Source of the DNA: SZUA-448 sp045593785
GTDB taxonomy: Bacteria; Bacillota; Clostridia; Lachnospirales; Lachnospiraceae
Assembly: GCA_045593785.1 (NCBI GenBank)
Contig: JAZNXH010000017.1
Location: forward strand, 1 to 23,566
DNA length: 23,566 bases
Reading direction: 5' to 3'
This document shows positions 1 to 8,113 of the stretch, piece by piece; within the stretch, counting starts at the first letter, position 1; the number at the start of each line of letters is the position of its first letter. A model generated the notes under the pieces. The model did no database searches. It worked only from the letters and a program-made list of their open reading frames with translations, and was not told where the DNA came from. A program made the translations under genes and the position numbers.

Positions 1-176
1 ACTTACTACACTTGATAATTTTGAATAATTTAGAAAATATAAATGCGGAATTAATTGAAATGGGAATGAAACAGCAAGAAAGGTTGGTTCGATTAAACAA
101 TTCAGCAAAAAAGCAAATTGAACTTTTACAGCATAACGAAAACATTGCCAAGCTGGAAACAAATAAAAGAAGTTAG
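1..176 (+). CDS. 3' end of an unrecognised gene (partial)
   Basis: An open frame runs in from the window edge (first full codon at base 3) and ends at TAG 174-176, giving about 57 residues. The visible tail is hydrophilic, rich in Glu, Lys, Gln and Asn, with leucine and isoleucine spaced as in a coiled coil (for example MGMKQQERLVRLNNSAKKQ and IELLQHNENIAKLE). There is no recognisable domain, and the function cannot be stated. It runs in the same direction as the cluster that begins at 631 but is separated from it by a terminator, so it is probably not part of that operon. It could also be a chance open frame, but the residue pattern looks coding. Confidence 0.5.
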   Translation, partial: LLHLIILNNLENINAELIEMGMKQQERLVRLNNSAKKQIELLQHNENIAKLETNKRS

Positions 177-399
177 AATATAGGAATAAACGGAGATGGT
201 TTGTTAGTTACTTTCTTGGCTAAATACCTCAGCACATTCTTCTGCTAAGTACTGACTTGTCATGATTCATATGGCTTTCACCGAGAAAGAGGGTTCATTA
301 CTTCTAAGATATCTATCCCTAATAACGAGTGCGGCACAGGCTGCTATTGCTAATAAGTAATATAGTTTATAGTTTTAACTTAACAAAATTAAATGAACT

Positions 400-435
400 A
401 CACCTCCGAATGTAACCGTCCGGAGGTGTTTTTTG
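400..435 (+). terminator. Rho-independent terminator
   Basis: Nine-base-pair stem ACACCTCCG (400-408) with CGGAGGTGT (421-429), a 12-base loop, then a run of T. It lies upstream of the promoter at 483 and separates the cluster from the gene ending at 176. Confidence 0.85.
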
Positions 436-456
436 TTGTGGGGAAAAGCGAATTAC

Positions 457-488
457 TTGTGTCAACAATTGTGAAGGTATGGTATAAT
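457..488 (+). promoter_or_regulatory. Extended -10 promoter for the cluster at 631
   Basis: TATAAT at 483-488 is preceded by TG and one base (TGGTATAAT), an extended -10 element. No good -35 box stands at 16-18 bases. The upstream sequence contains TTGTGTCAA (457-465) and the palindrome ACAATTGT (465-472), which could be a regulator site. Transcription would begin near 495, leaving a leader of roughly 135 bases. Confidence 0.6.
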
Positions 489-630
489 TAGCAAAAGAGA
501 AACATGAAGATTGTTGGAAGTAGAGGGGTATTTTGACCTCGTATTAAGCCTTGATATATTTTATTGGGAAAATAGATGAATATACGGCTGAAATAGGAAC
601 GAATAAATCAAATACAAAAGGAGAACAAGT

Positions 631-3600
631 ATGTTATATCCTCAGAACTTAAATGAAACGTTAAAAGAGGAAGTGTTTAGAAAGCCTGGCAGTGAGTACA
701 GAGGTGCGCCTTTCTGGGCTTGGAATTGTGAATTGAAGAAAGAAGATTTGGTTTGGCAAATAGAACAGCTAAAAGAAATGGGATTTGGCGGCTTCCATAT
801 GCATTCCCGCTGTGGTATGGCAACCAAATATTTAAGTGAAGACTTCTTTGCACTTATCGGGGCCTGTGTTTCTAAGGCAGAGCAGGAACAGATGTATGCA
901 TATTTGTATGATGAAGACAGATGGCCTTCCGGCGCAGCCGGCGGAATTGTCACTTCTCAAAAAAAATATGTACAAAGAAATCTGCATTTTGGTGTAACAC
1001 TTGACGAAAACGTAGTGCCTCTTGAGGACGCTATCGATTCCGGAAAGCCTTATTTTCTTTCAGCATATGATGTCCGGTTAAATGCACACGGAGAAGTTGC
1101 AGAATATACATACCTTACAGATATTCATGCTCCGGCGAAAGAAGGTACGGTACGATGGTATGCCAACATTTATGCCAGTGAGCCGGGCGGATGGTTTAAT
1201 AATCAAAGCTATGTGGACACTTTATCAAAAGAAGCAATTGATACTTTTATTCAGGTAACCCATGAAGCATATAAGCGGGAATTCGGCGACAAATTTGGCG
1301 AAGTTATACCGTCCATATTTACGGACGAGCCTCAGTTTACGGTAAAAGGAACACTTGGACATGCAAACAGCCAAAGCGAGGTTGTTCTTCCTTGGACCTT
1401 TGACTTTGATAAAACATTCTATATGCAGTATGGATATTCCATTGTTGAAAAGCTGCCGGAATTGTTCTGGGAATTGCCAAATCAGGAAATATCCGTTGCC
1501 AGATACCATTATCATGACTATATTGCCAAGCGTTTTACCGAAGCTTTTGCACAAAATTGCGGCGAGTGGTGTGAACGTAATAAGTTGCTCTTTACAGGTC
1601 ATGTTATGGGTGAAGAATCACTTGGAAGCCAAACCGCATCCGTAGGCGAAACGATGCGGATTTACAAATACTTTGGTATTCCGGGAATGGACATACTCCG
1701 CAACGGAACAGAATTTACCACTGCGAAACAGGTGCAGTCTGTTGTACGCCAGTATGGTAAGGCGGGCATGGCATCGGAACTTTATGGTGTTACCAACTGG
1801 GACTTTGATTTTCGTGGTCACAAATTCCAAGGAGACTGGCAGGCTGCACTTGGAGTGACATTACGTGTTCCTCATCTTTCCTGGGTTTCCATGAAGGGCG
1901 ATGCCAAGCGTGATTTTCCTGCCACGATTAATTATCAGTCTCCTTGGTATAAAAAATACAAGTATGTGGAAGATCATTATGCACGGTTAAATACAGCATT
2001 GACAAGGGGAACGCCTAGTGTCAATGTGGCAGTGATTCATCCGATTGAAAGCTATTGGCTGCATTGGGGGCCTGCTGAAAACACTGCTTTGTACAGAAAT
2101 ATGTTGGATATGCAGTTTAAGGAAACCAATGAATGGCTTCTTTCAGGGCTGATTGACTTTGACTACATATCCGAGTCACTTCTTCCCGAACAAGCAGGAT
2201 CGATTACAGAATATTTGGAAGTCGGCAAAATGCAGTATTCTACAGTTGTAGTGTCCGGCTGCGAAACCTTACGCTCAACAACACTCCGCATTCTTGAGAA
2301 GTTTAAAGAAGCAGGCGGCAAGATTATTTTTGTAGGGGAAGCACCAAAATATGTAGATGCCGTTCCTTCCAAAAAACCGGAGGAGCTTTACAAGAAGTGT
2401 AAAGTTGTTATGCACAGTAAGTCACAATTACTTTCTGCTTTGGAAAACGAACGTTTCTTGGATATAAGAGAGCAAAACGGTGAACAAACAAGTAATCTGC
2501 TTTATCAATGCAGAAAAGATAACGATGGTCTTTGGCTATTTATAGCCCATATGAAGGAAGAAGCCCCGAGCGATTGGATGAGCAGCAAATTGTCCAATAA
2601 TTATGTTTTTCCATTTTATAGAACAATTATTATTAATGGTGAATATACTCCTGTTTTATATGATACGCTGACTGGTGAAATCAGACGGATTTCCTATAAA
2701 ATCGAAAACGGAAAAACTATCGTATACCATACTTTCTTTGCGCAGGACAGCATTTTATTAAAACTTTGTAATCCTACGGAAAATTCGTTTTATGCAAAGC
2801 AGGACGAGAGAAAGATAATAAAACATATCCGTACGATGGATAAGGTAAACTATACCCGTTCGGAAGAAAATGTGCTGTTACTGGATATTGCAAATTATAA
2901 AATTGATAATGAAGATTACCACGAAAAAGAGGAAATACGCCAAATTCACAGGATTTGTTGTGACAGAATGAATTTTATGAATAATAGGGCACAACCATGG
3001 GTACTTCCAAAAGAAGAAATCACCCATACAATCTCGGTAAAATATGAATTTGAAAGTGAAATTGAAGCGGAAGGTACATATTTAGCAACGGAAGATGCAG
3101 AGGTATGTAAGATTATTTTTAACGGTCAAGAAATAAATAATACTCCGGCAGGCTATTTCACAGACAAGTCTATAAGCAAAATTCCGTTGCCAGTATTGAG
3201 AAAGGGTGCAAATGTAGTGGAAGTCACCTATCCGTTCGGAGAAAGAACCTTTCTTGAAAATTGCTTTATCCTTGGTGATTTCAATGTGAAATGCGAAGGC
3301 TGTGTCAAGACAATCCTTCCTGCAAGTAAACAAATTGGATTTGGTGATATTGTTTCTCAAGGATTGCCGTTTTACGGTTCGAATATCACTTATGAAATGC
3401 AGTTTGAAACTACACAAGTTTGTGATGCAATTATTAATGTTACAAATTATGTGGGTACCGTTATTTCTGTATCTCTTGACGGAAAAGAAGTGGGAACCAT
3501 TGCATATTCTCCATATGATCTTCTTGTAGAAGATGTATCTGTAGGTACACATTGTTTGCATTTTACACTTTACGGAAACAGACACAATTCCTTTGGGCAA

Positions 3601-3768
3601 TTGCATATGACTGACGACGGATTTAATTGGCATGGTCCGGAAGAGTGGGAGAGAAATTTAAGAGGCAGACAGTTTGAAACAGCAAACGAATTTGTGGATT
3701 TTAAATATGAATACAGCTGTAAACCGGTAGGTATTATGGGAAGTCCTGAAATTAAACTGCTGAAGTAA
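631..3768 (+). CDS. GH106-like glycoside hydrolase (putative alpha-L-rhamnosidase family)
   Basis: A 1045-residue protein with no signal peptide, hence probably cytoplasmic. The N-terminal block (residues 17-110) has the pattern EYRGAPFWAWN, then QIEQLKEMGFGGFHMHSR, then DEDRWPSGAAGG. I associate this with the large GH106-like proteins annotated as alpha-L-rhamnosidases or as unclassified glycosyl hydrolases. Candidate catalytic acids lie in FTDEPQF (D232, E233), in GHVMGEES (E328, E329) and in ASELYG (E383); I cannot say which pair acts. The C-terminal part (about 800-1045) reads as beta-sandwich domains. The start is supported by AAGGAG (618-623) seven bases before the ATG. It is the first gene of the cluster, 80 bases before the isomerase. 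The substrate is uncertain and rhamnosidase activity is only an inference from family resemblance. Confidence 0.65.
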   Translation: MLYPQNLNETLKEEVFRKPGSEYRGAPFWAWNCELKKEDLVWQIEQLKEMGFGGFHMHSRCGMATKYLSEDFFALIGACVSKAEQEQMYAYLYDEDRWPSGAAGGIVTSQKKYVQRNLHFGVTLDENVVPLEDAIDSGKPYFLSAYDVRLNAHGEVAEYTYLTDIHAPAKEGTVRWYANIYASEPGGWFNNQSYVDTLSKEAIDTFIQVTHEAYKREFGDKFGEVIPSIFTDEPQFTVKGTLGHANSQSEVVLPWTFDFDKTFYMQYGYSIVEKLPELFWELPNQEISVARYHYHDYIAKRFTEAFAQNCGEWCERNKLLFTGHVMGEESLGSQTASVGETMRIYKYFGIPGMDILRNGTEFTTAKQVQSVVRQYGKAGMASELYGVTNWDFDFRGHKFQGDWQAALGVTLRVPHLSWVSMKGDAKRDFPATINYQSPWYKKYKYVEDHYARLNTALTRGTPSVNVAVIHPIESYWLHWGPAENTALYRNMLDMQFKETNEWLLSGLIDFDYISESLLPEQAGSITEYLEVGKMQYSTVVVSGCETLRSTTLRILEKFKEAGGKIIFVGEAPKYVDAVPSKKPEELYKKCKVVMHSKSQLLSALENERFLDIREQNGEQTSNLLYQCRKDNDGLWLFIAHMKEEAPSDWMSSKLSNNYVFPFYRTIIINGEYTPVLYDTLTGEIRRISYKIENGKTIVYHTFFAQDSILLKLCNPTENSFYAKQDERKIIKHIRTMDKVNYTRSEENVLLLDIANYKIDNEDYHEKEEIRQIHRICCDRMNFMNNRAQPWVLPKEEITHTISVKYEFESEIEAEGTYLATEDAEVCKIIFNGQEINNTPAGYFTDKSISKIPLPVLRKGANVVEVTYPFGERTFLENCFILGDFNVKCEGCVKTILPASKQIGFGDIVSQGLPFYGSNITYEMQFETTQVCDAIINVTNYVGTVISVSLDGKEVGTIAYSPYDLLVEDVSVGTHCLHFTLYGNRHNSFGQLHMTDDGFNWHGPEEWERNLRGRQFETANEFVDFKYEYSCKPVGIMGSPEIKLLK

Positions 3769-3848
3769 AAAAGAAGATAAAAAATGGAAATACCGAAGGA
3801 AGAACAGTGCGGAGAAGGAAGACTGCGGAGGATATATTAGGAGGAACT

Positions 3849-4535
3849 ATGAAACGTTCAGAGATCAATAAATCGCTAAAAGAATTAGAAGCAATGTGTG
3901 AAAAATATCATTGCTATTTACCACCATTTTGTCATTTTACACCGGAAGAATGGAAAAATATCGGTCATGAGTACGATGAAGTACGTGACTGTATGCTGGG
4001 ATGGGATATTACGGATTATGGCTTAAATGATTTTGACAAGGTCGGATTTGCATTGATTACGCTTCGTAACGGGAATCGTGCGATGCAGGACAAATATCCG
4101 AAGGTGTATGCGGAGAAGCTTTTATATCTAAAAGAAGGACAGTATTCTCCGAATCATTTTCATTGGTATAAGACAGAGGATATCATCAACCGTGGCGGTG
4201 GAAATGTGCTGATTCGTGTATATAATTCTTTGGAAAACGAAGAGATGGATTATGAATCGGACGTGACCGTACATACAGATGGCAGAACTTACACAGTACC
4301 GGCTGGAACACAGATTCGTCTGACACCGGGGGAGAGTATCCACGTGCAACAATATTTGTATCATGATTTTGAAGTAGAAGCGGGAACCGGACCGGTCCTT
4401 CTTGGAGAAGTCAGCCAGTGTAACGATGATAATACAGACAATCGTTTCAATCCACCGGTTGGAAGATTCCCTGAGATTGAGGAAGACGAAGCACCATATC
4501 GATTGCTTTGTAATGAATATCCTGTAGCAAAGTAG
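3849..4535 (+). CDS. D-lyxose / D-mannose ketol-isomerase
   Basis: A 228-residue cupin-type sugar isomerase. The family interconverts D-lyxose and D-xylulose and also D-mannose and D-fructose, using a divalent metal. Family metal ligands are visible: H103 and H105 in NHFHWYKTE, E110 in the same motif, and H172 in YLYHDFEVE; length and spacing match E. coli-type D-lyxose isomerases (about 227 residues). An in-frame GTG at 3807 would add 14 residues, but ATG 3849 has AGGAGGA immediately upstream at ideal spacing, so the shorter start is chosen. The gene sits between a glycosidase and a fructokinase, with a beta-mannosidase next, which suggests that mannose to fructose is the relevant reaction here. 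Which sugar it prefers cannot be read from sequence. Confidence 0.88.
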   Translation: MKRSEINKSLKELEAMCEKYHCYLPPFCHFTPEEWKNIGHEYDEVRDCMLGWDITDYGLNDFDKVGFALITLRNGNRAMQDKYPKVYAEKLLYLKEGQYSPNHFHWYKTEDIINRGGGNVLIRVYNSLENEEMDYESDVTVHTDGRTYTVPAGTQIRLTPGESIHVQQYLYHDFEVEAGTGPVLLGEVSQCNDDNTDNRFNPPVGRFPEIEEDEAPYRLLCNEYPVAK

Positions 4536-4542
4536 GTGAATA

Positions 4543-4612
4543 GTGTGAAAAAAATTTTTTCACACGCAAATTTGTGCCTCCGGCCCAAAGTTTGCAGATG
4601 CTTGAAAGGCAT
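4543..4612 (+). other. Structured intercistronic RNA: hairpins between isomerase and fructokinase
   Basis: Three inverted repeats stand side by side. The first is a near-perfect palindrome, GTGTG plus A-run plus T-run plus CACAC (4543-4565). The second runs from GCAAA (4566-4570) to TTTGC (4591-4595), with inner pairs TTTG/CAAA and GCC/GGC around a TCC loop. The third is a weak ATGC/GCAT stem (4598-4612) whose loop holds AAAG, part of the only ribosome-binding-like sequence before the kinase start at 4624. It may act in mRNA processing, attenuation or translation control, or be a dispersed repeat. Confidence 0.6.
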
Positions 4613-4623
4613 GGTGTATTAAT

Positions 4624-5577
4624 ATGTTTGATGTAACAGCATTAGGTGAAATATTGATTGACTTTACCCCGTGTGGAAAATCAAAAGCGGGTCAGAGATT
4701 GTTTGAGCAGAATCCGGGCGGAGCACCGGCAAATGTGTTGGCATGCCTGAATAAATGTGGCAAGAAGACAGCGTTTATCGGTAAAGTCGGAAATGACATC
4801 CATGGGCAGTTTTTAGTAGATGTGTTGCATGATAGCGGTATCTGTACGGATGGAGTTGTGGTGGACGATACTGTATTTACAACGCTTGCATTTGTGGCAT
4901 TATCCGATTCGGGAGAGCGTAGTTTTTCTTTTGCAAGAAAACCGGGTGCTGATACTTGTCTGACGCAGAATGAACTTAAGGAAGACCTGATTAAAGACAG
5001 TAAGATTTTTCATATCGGTTCCTTATCTTTAACAGCAGAACCGGCAAAGGGAACTACTTTGAAGGCACTTGAAATTGCAAAAGAAGCGGGATGTATTATT
5101 TCGTATGATCCTAATTTCCGTGCGCCGCTTTGGGAGAGCAAAGATGCAGCGATTGCGGGCATGCGTTCTGTGATTCCTTTTGTGGATGTTATGAAGCTAT
5201 CCGATGAGGAGACAGCACTTTTAACAGATATCGAAGATCCGGAAGGTGCAGCGGAGAAGCTGGTGGATATGGGTGTGTCGATAGTGGCAGTGACTCTGGG
5301 CGCCAGAGGTGCACTGATATGCACCAAAGAAGGTAGTATCAAAGTTGACGGATATCAGGCAGATATAGTAGATACAACCGGTGCAGGAGATTCCTTCTGG
5401 GGTGGCTTCTTAAAATGCTTATTAGATTCAGAGAAGAAACCGGAGGATGTCAGTTTGCAGGAAGCAGTAGAATTTACCCGCTATGGGAATGCCGTTGCCA
5501 GTCTGTGCGTGGAGAAACGTGGGGCGATTCCTGCGATGCCGTCTGTAGAGGCGATTGAGGGAAGATTGCATTCGTAA
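4624..5577 (+). CDS. PfkB-family fructokinase
   Basis: A 317-residue cytosolic ATP-dependent sugar kinase that most resembles ScrK-type fructokinases (fructose to fructose-6-phosphate). Visible PfkB features are the N-terminal strand with GEILIDF (8-14), the substrate-binding NPGGAPANVLA (30-40), GKVGND (53-58), YDPNFR (161-166) and the C-terminal signature DTTGAGDSFWGGF (250-262), in which D256 is the catalytic base. Length is usual for the family. The ribosome binding site is weak: only AAAGG about 14 bases upstream, inside a possible hairpin. It lies 88 bases after the mannose/lyxose isomerase and 48 before the beta-mannosidase, so it most likely phosphorylates fructose made from mannose. 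2-keto-3-deoxygluconate kinase is the main alternative, since the cluster also has a sugar-acid branch. Confidence 0.82.
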   Translation: MFDVTALGEILIDFTPCGKSKAGQRLFEQNPGGAPANVLACLNKCGKKTAFIGKVGNDIHGQFLVDVLHDSGICTDGVVVDDTVFTTLAFVALSDSGERSFSFARKPGADTCLTQNELKEDLIKDSKIFHIGSLSLTAEPAKGTTLKALEIAKEAGCIISYDPNFRAPLWESKDAAIAGMRSVIPFVDVMKLSDEETALLTDIEDPEGAAEKLVDMGVSIVAVTLGARGALICTKEGSIKVDGYQADIVDTTGAGDSFWGGFLKCLLDSEKKPEDVSLQEAVEFTRYGNAVASLCVEKRGAIPAMPSVEAIEGRLHS

Positions 5578-5625
5578 TGTTTTATTAATTTGGCGGTCAC
5601 ATTTACATAAGGAGGTACAGGAATA

Positions 5626-8028
5626 ATGTTACAACTCTCATTAAATGGTCTCTGGCAGTTGGACGGAGGCGGCTATCATTGCGAAGATACGATCCCGGGT
5701 TCTGTGTATTCATTTCTTTTGAATAACGGTCTGATGGAGGATCCTTATTATCGTCAAAATGAGCTGACAGCCTTAAAGTTAATGGACAATACCTTTGTCT
5801 TTTCCAGACACTTTAGTTTCAATTCTACGGGTGATAAAGTGCTGTTACATTGTGATGGGCTGGATACGCTATGTGACATCTATATCAATGACAGGCATGT
5901 GGCTTATACAGATAACATGCATCGGACGTATGAATTTGATGTTACGGATGTTCTGACAGACGGTGATAACAAGATACATATTGTCTTTCATCCTGTGGAT
6001 GCATATATCAAAGAAAAACAAAAAGAAGAACCGTTGCCGGGTCCGGAGCATAGCCTTTATGGAGTAGGACATATCAGAAAAGCTCTTTGCATGAGTGGAT
6101 GGGATTGGGGCCCTCGTCTTCCTGACGCCGGTATATGGAGAGACATTAAATTATTGGTATTAGACAGTGCTCGTATTACAGAATTCCAGGTTTTGCAGGA
6201 GCATGAAAAGGATCATGTTTATATCACACCCCTTGTTCAGACAGATGCCCCCTGCAAGGTGCAGGTAACGCTTGTTACTCCGGCTGGAGAAGTGATGGCG
6301 ATTGAGGCAAACCAGAGATATTCTGTGCCGGATCCGCAGTTGTGGTGGCCGAACGGTCTGGGGAACCAGCCTCTATACACAGTAAAAGCAGAAATAATTG
6401 ACAACCATACCGTGGTGGATTGTCAGACCAAACGTATCGGTCTTCGTACCTTGAAATTGATTCGTGAAAAAGATCGTTTTGGTGAAGGCTTTTGTCATGA
6501 GGTAAATGGCGTACGCTTTTTTGCCATGGGGGCAGATTACATTCCGGAAGATAACATTCTTTCCCGCATTACGCCTGAACGGACGCATTGGCTGTTGACG
6601 CAGTGCAAAAACTGTCATTTTAATGCTATTCGCGTGTGGGGCGGAGGATATTATCCGGATGAATTCTTCTTTGATTACTGCGACGAAATGGGAATCATCG
6701 TTTTTCAGGATCTTATGGTGGCTTGCACTATGATCAGCGAAAGTGATGAATCAAAAGCAAATTTCCGTCAAGAGTTATATGATAATTTGACCCGCATCAG
6801 ACATCATGCATGCCTTGCAATTATCAGTGGTAATAATGAAGTGGAAGAAGCATTTGCACACTGGGGCGGTTTCGATGCCGGCTTGAAAGATGGATATCTG
6901 GATATTTTTGAAGGAATGGTTCCTGAAATTATGAAGGAAGTTTGTCCGCAGATTCCGTATGTTCCATCTTCACCCAGTACATGTGGTCATTTTGTTGAAC
7001 CACGCAATGAGAATTACGGAGATTGCCATTATTGGGAGGTATGGCACGGAGGAAAACCTTTTACAGAGTATCGCAATCGGTACTTCCGGTATTTAAGTGA
7101 ATTTGGATTCCAGTCATTCCCGTGTGAAAAGACGCTAAACTCATTTACCATAGAATCCGACCGGAATATTTTCAGCCGCGTCATGGAAATGCATCAGCGA
7201 AATGGTAGTGCAAACGGTAAGATTATGAGTTATCTGGCAGATAATTACCGTTATCCCAATCATTTTGGAGCGTTGCTTTATACTTCTCAATTACTGCAGG
7301 CGGACGCGATTAAGTATGGAGTGGAACATTTAAGAAGAAACCGTGGCAGATGTATGGGCGCTCTCTATTGGCAGTTAAATGATATTTGGCCGGTGGCATC
7401 CTGGGCAAGTATTGATTATTTCGGACGATATAAGGCATTGCAGTACGTAGCAAAACGTTTCTTTGCCCCGGTTATGATCAGTTGCCAGGAGATCGGGGAA
7501 CGTACGACTCGCCCGGTAGTAACAATGGAACCCGGATTATTTGATTATGAGACAAAAGCTCAATTATGTGTAACCAATGAAACACTTGAGGTACAGAAAG
7601 GTACGGTAAACTGGGCATTAAGAGCCAACACAGGTGCTGTGATAGAAAAAGGAAGTAAAGAGATGGAAGTACCGCCGCTTACCTCCGTTTGGTTAGAGGA
7701 AATGGACTTCCATAAAACAGATGTGGACAACACATACATCAGCTATGAATTTTTGGTGAACGGGAGCATTGTATCGGAAGGAACTACATTGTTTACTGTG
7801 CCAAAATATTTTGATTTCCTTAATCCGAATTTATGCTATGAATTGTCCGGTGATGAGATTACGGTTTATGCGGATGCCTATGCAAAGTATGTGGAAATTG
7901 ACTCTCCGGATTCAGATTTCATATTGAACGATAATTATTTTGACATGAATGCAGGAAAGCGAACCGTAAAGATTGTTGAAGGTTCACCGAAAACACTGGT
8001 TTTACGCTCTGTATTCGATATTCGTTGA
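5626..8028 (+). CDS. GH2 beta-mannosidase
   Basis: An 800-residue intracellular exo-beta-mannosidase (EC 3.2.1.25) that removes terminal beta-mannose from oligosaccharides. The N-terminal sugar-binding domain begins LNGLWQLDGG and includes the family motif GWDWGPRLPDAGIWRDI (about 160-176). The TIM barrel has RVWGGGYYPDEFFFDYCDE, the acid/base in SGNNEVEEAF (E405) and the nucleophile in YLSEFGFQSFP (E492), followed by GALYWQLNDIWPVASWASID. C-terminal beta domains follow. No signal peptide is present. The start is fixed by TAAGGAGG (5608-5614) eleven bases before the ATG. Its place after the isomerase and fructokinase completes a mannose-to-fructose-6-phosphate route. Other GH2 activities are possible, but GWDWGP and NNE are strongly mannosidase-like. 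Confidence 0.9.
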   Translation: MLQLSLNGLWQLDGGGYHCEDTIPGSVYSFLLNNGLMEDPYYRQNELTALKLMDNTFVFSRHFSFNSTGDKVLLHCDGLDTLCDIYINDRHVAYTDNMHRTYEFDVTDVLTDGDNKIHIVFHPVDAYIKEKQKEEPLPGPEHSLYGVGHIRKALCMSGWDWGPRLPDAGIWRDIKLLVLDSARITEFQVLQEHEKDHVYITPLVQTDAPCKVQVTLVTPAGEVMAIEANQRYSVPDPQLWWPNGLGNQPLYTVKAEIIDNHTVVDCQTKRIGLRTLKLIREKDRFGEGFCHEVNGVRFFAMGADYIPEDNILSRITPERTHWLLTQCKNCHFNAIRVWGGGYYPDEFFFDYCDEMGIIVFQDLMVACTMISESDESKANFRQELYDNLTRIRHHACLAIISGNNEVEEAFAHWGGFDAGLKDGYLDIFEGMVPEIMKEVCPQIPYVPSSPSTCGHFVEPRNENYGDCHYWEVWHGGKPFTEYRNRYFRYLSEFGFQSFPCEKTLNSFTIESDRNIFSRVMEMHQRNGSANGKIMSYLADNYRYPNHFGALLYTSQLLQADAIKYGVEHLRRNRGRCMGALYWQLNDIWPVASWASIDYFGRYKALQYVAKRFFAPVMISCQEIGERTTRPVVTMEPGLFDYETKAQLCVTNETLEVQKGTVNWALRANTGAVIEKGSKEMEVPPLTSVWLEEMDFHKTDVDNTYISYEFLVNGSIVSEGTTLFTVPKYFDFLNPNLCYELSGDEITVYADAYAKYVEIDSPDSDFILNDNYFDMNAGKRTVKIVEGSPKTLVLRSVFDIR

Positions 8029-8093
8029 TTCTGTTAGTGTTGGCAAGCGGTTCTCCGGATGCGGAAAAATATGTGAGAGATTTTGTACAGTAG
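8029..8093 (+). other. Possible coding remnant between GH2 and HAD genes
   Basis: In another frame just past the GH2 stop, codons from 8037 to the TAG at 8091-8093 read VLASGSPDAEKYVRDFVQ, which looks like a natural protein C-terminus with ordinary codons. It has no start or ribosome binding site. It may be the tail left by a deletion or a frameshifted GH2 end, or chance. Confidence 0.2.
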
Positions 8094-8113
8094 GAAAAAT
8101 GAGGTGACAGAGT

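Larger units (their letters stand above)
177..630. other. Intergenic region, 454 bases
   Basis: No convincing gene is seen here. The stretch is AT-rich. From 177 to 399 it contains only a 32-codon open frame (262-360, beginning MIHMAFTEKEG) with no ribosome binding site; it may be a remnant or chance. A hairpin terminator lies at 400-435 and an extended -10 promoter at 483-488. The rest, about 140 bases up to the start codon at 631, would be the untranslated leader of the first glycosidase gene. That leader has a short possible stem (GAGGGGT with ACCTC near 521-540) but no riboswitch that I recognise. Confidence 0.6.

Noticed and set aside
262..360. A 32-codon open frame beginning MIHMAFTEKEG in the first intergenic region
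   Set aside because: It has no ribosome binding site, no recognised family and lies just before a terminator; it may be a remnant but cannot be supported as a gene.
489..630. Possible riboswitch in the leader of the first gene
   Set aside because: Only a short stem is seen, with no conserved motif of a known riboswitch and no terminator or sequestered binding site.
3082..3633. A 183-residue frame opposite the GH106-like gene
   Set aside because: Its low-complexity sequence is antisense to a well-supported coding region and has no ribosome binding site.
3807..3848. GTG extension of the isomerase
   Set aside because: It has no ribosome binding site, while ATG 3849 has an ideal one and gives the usual family length.
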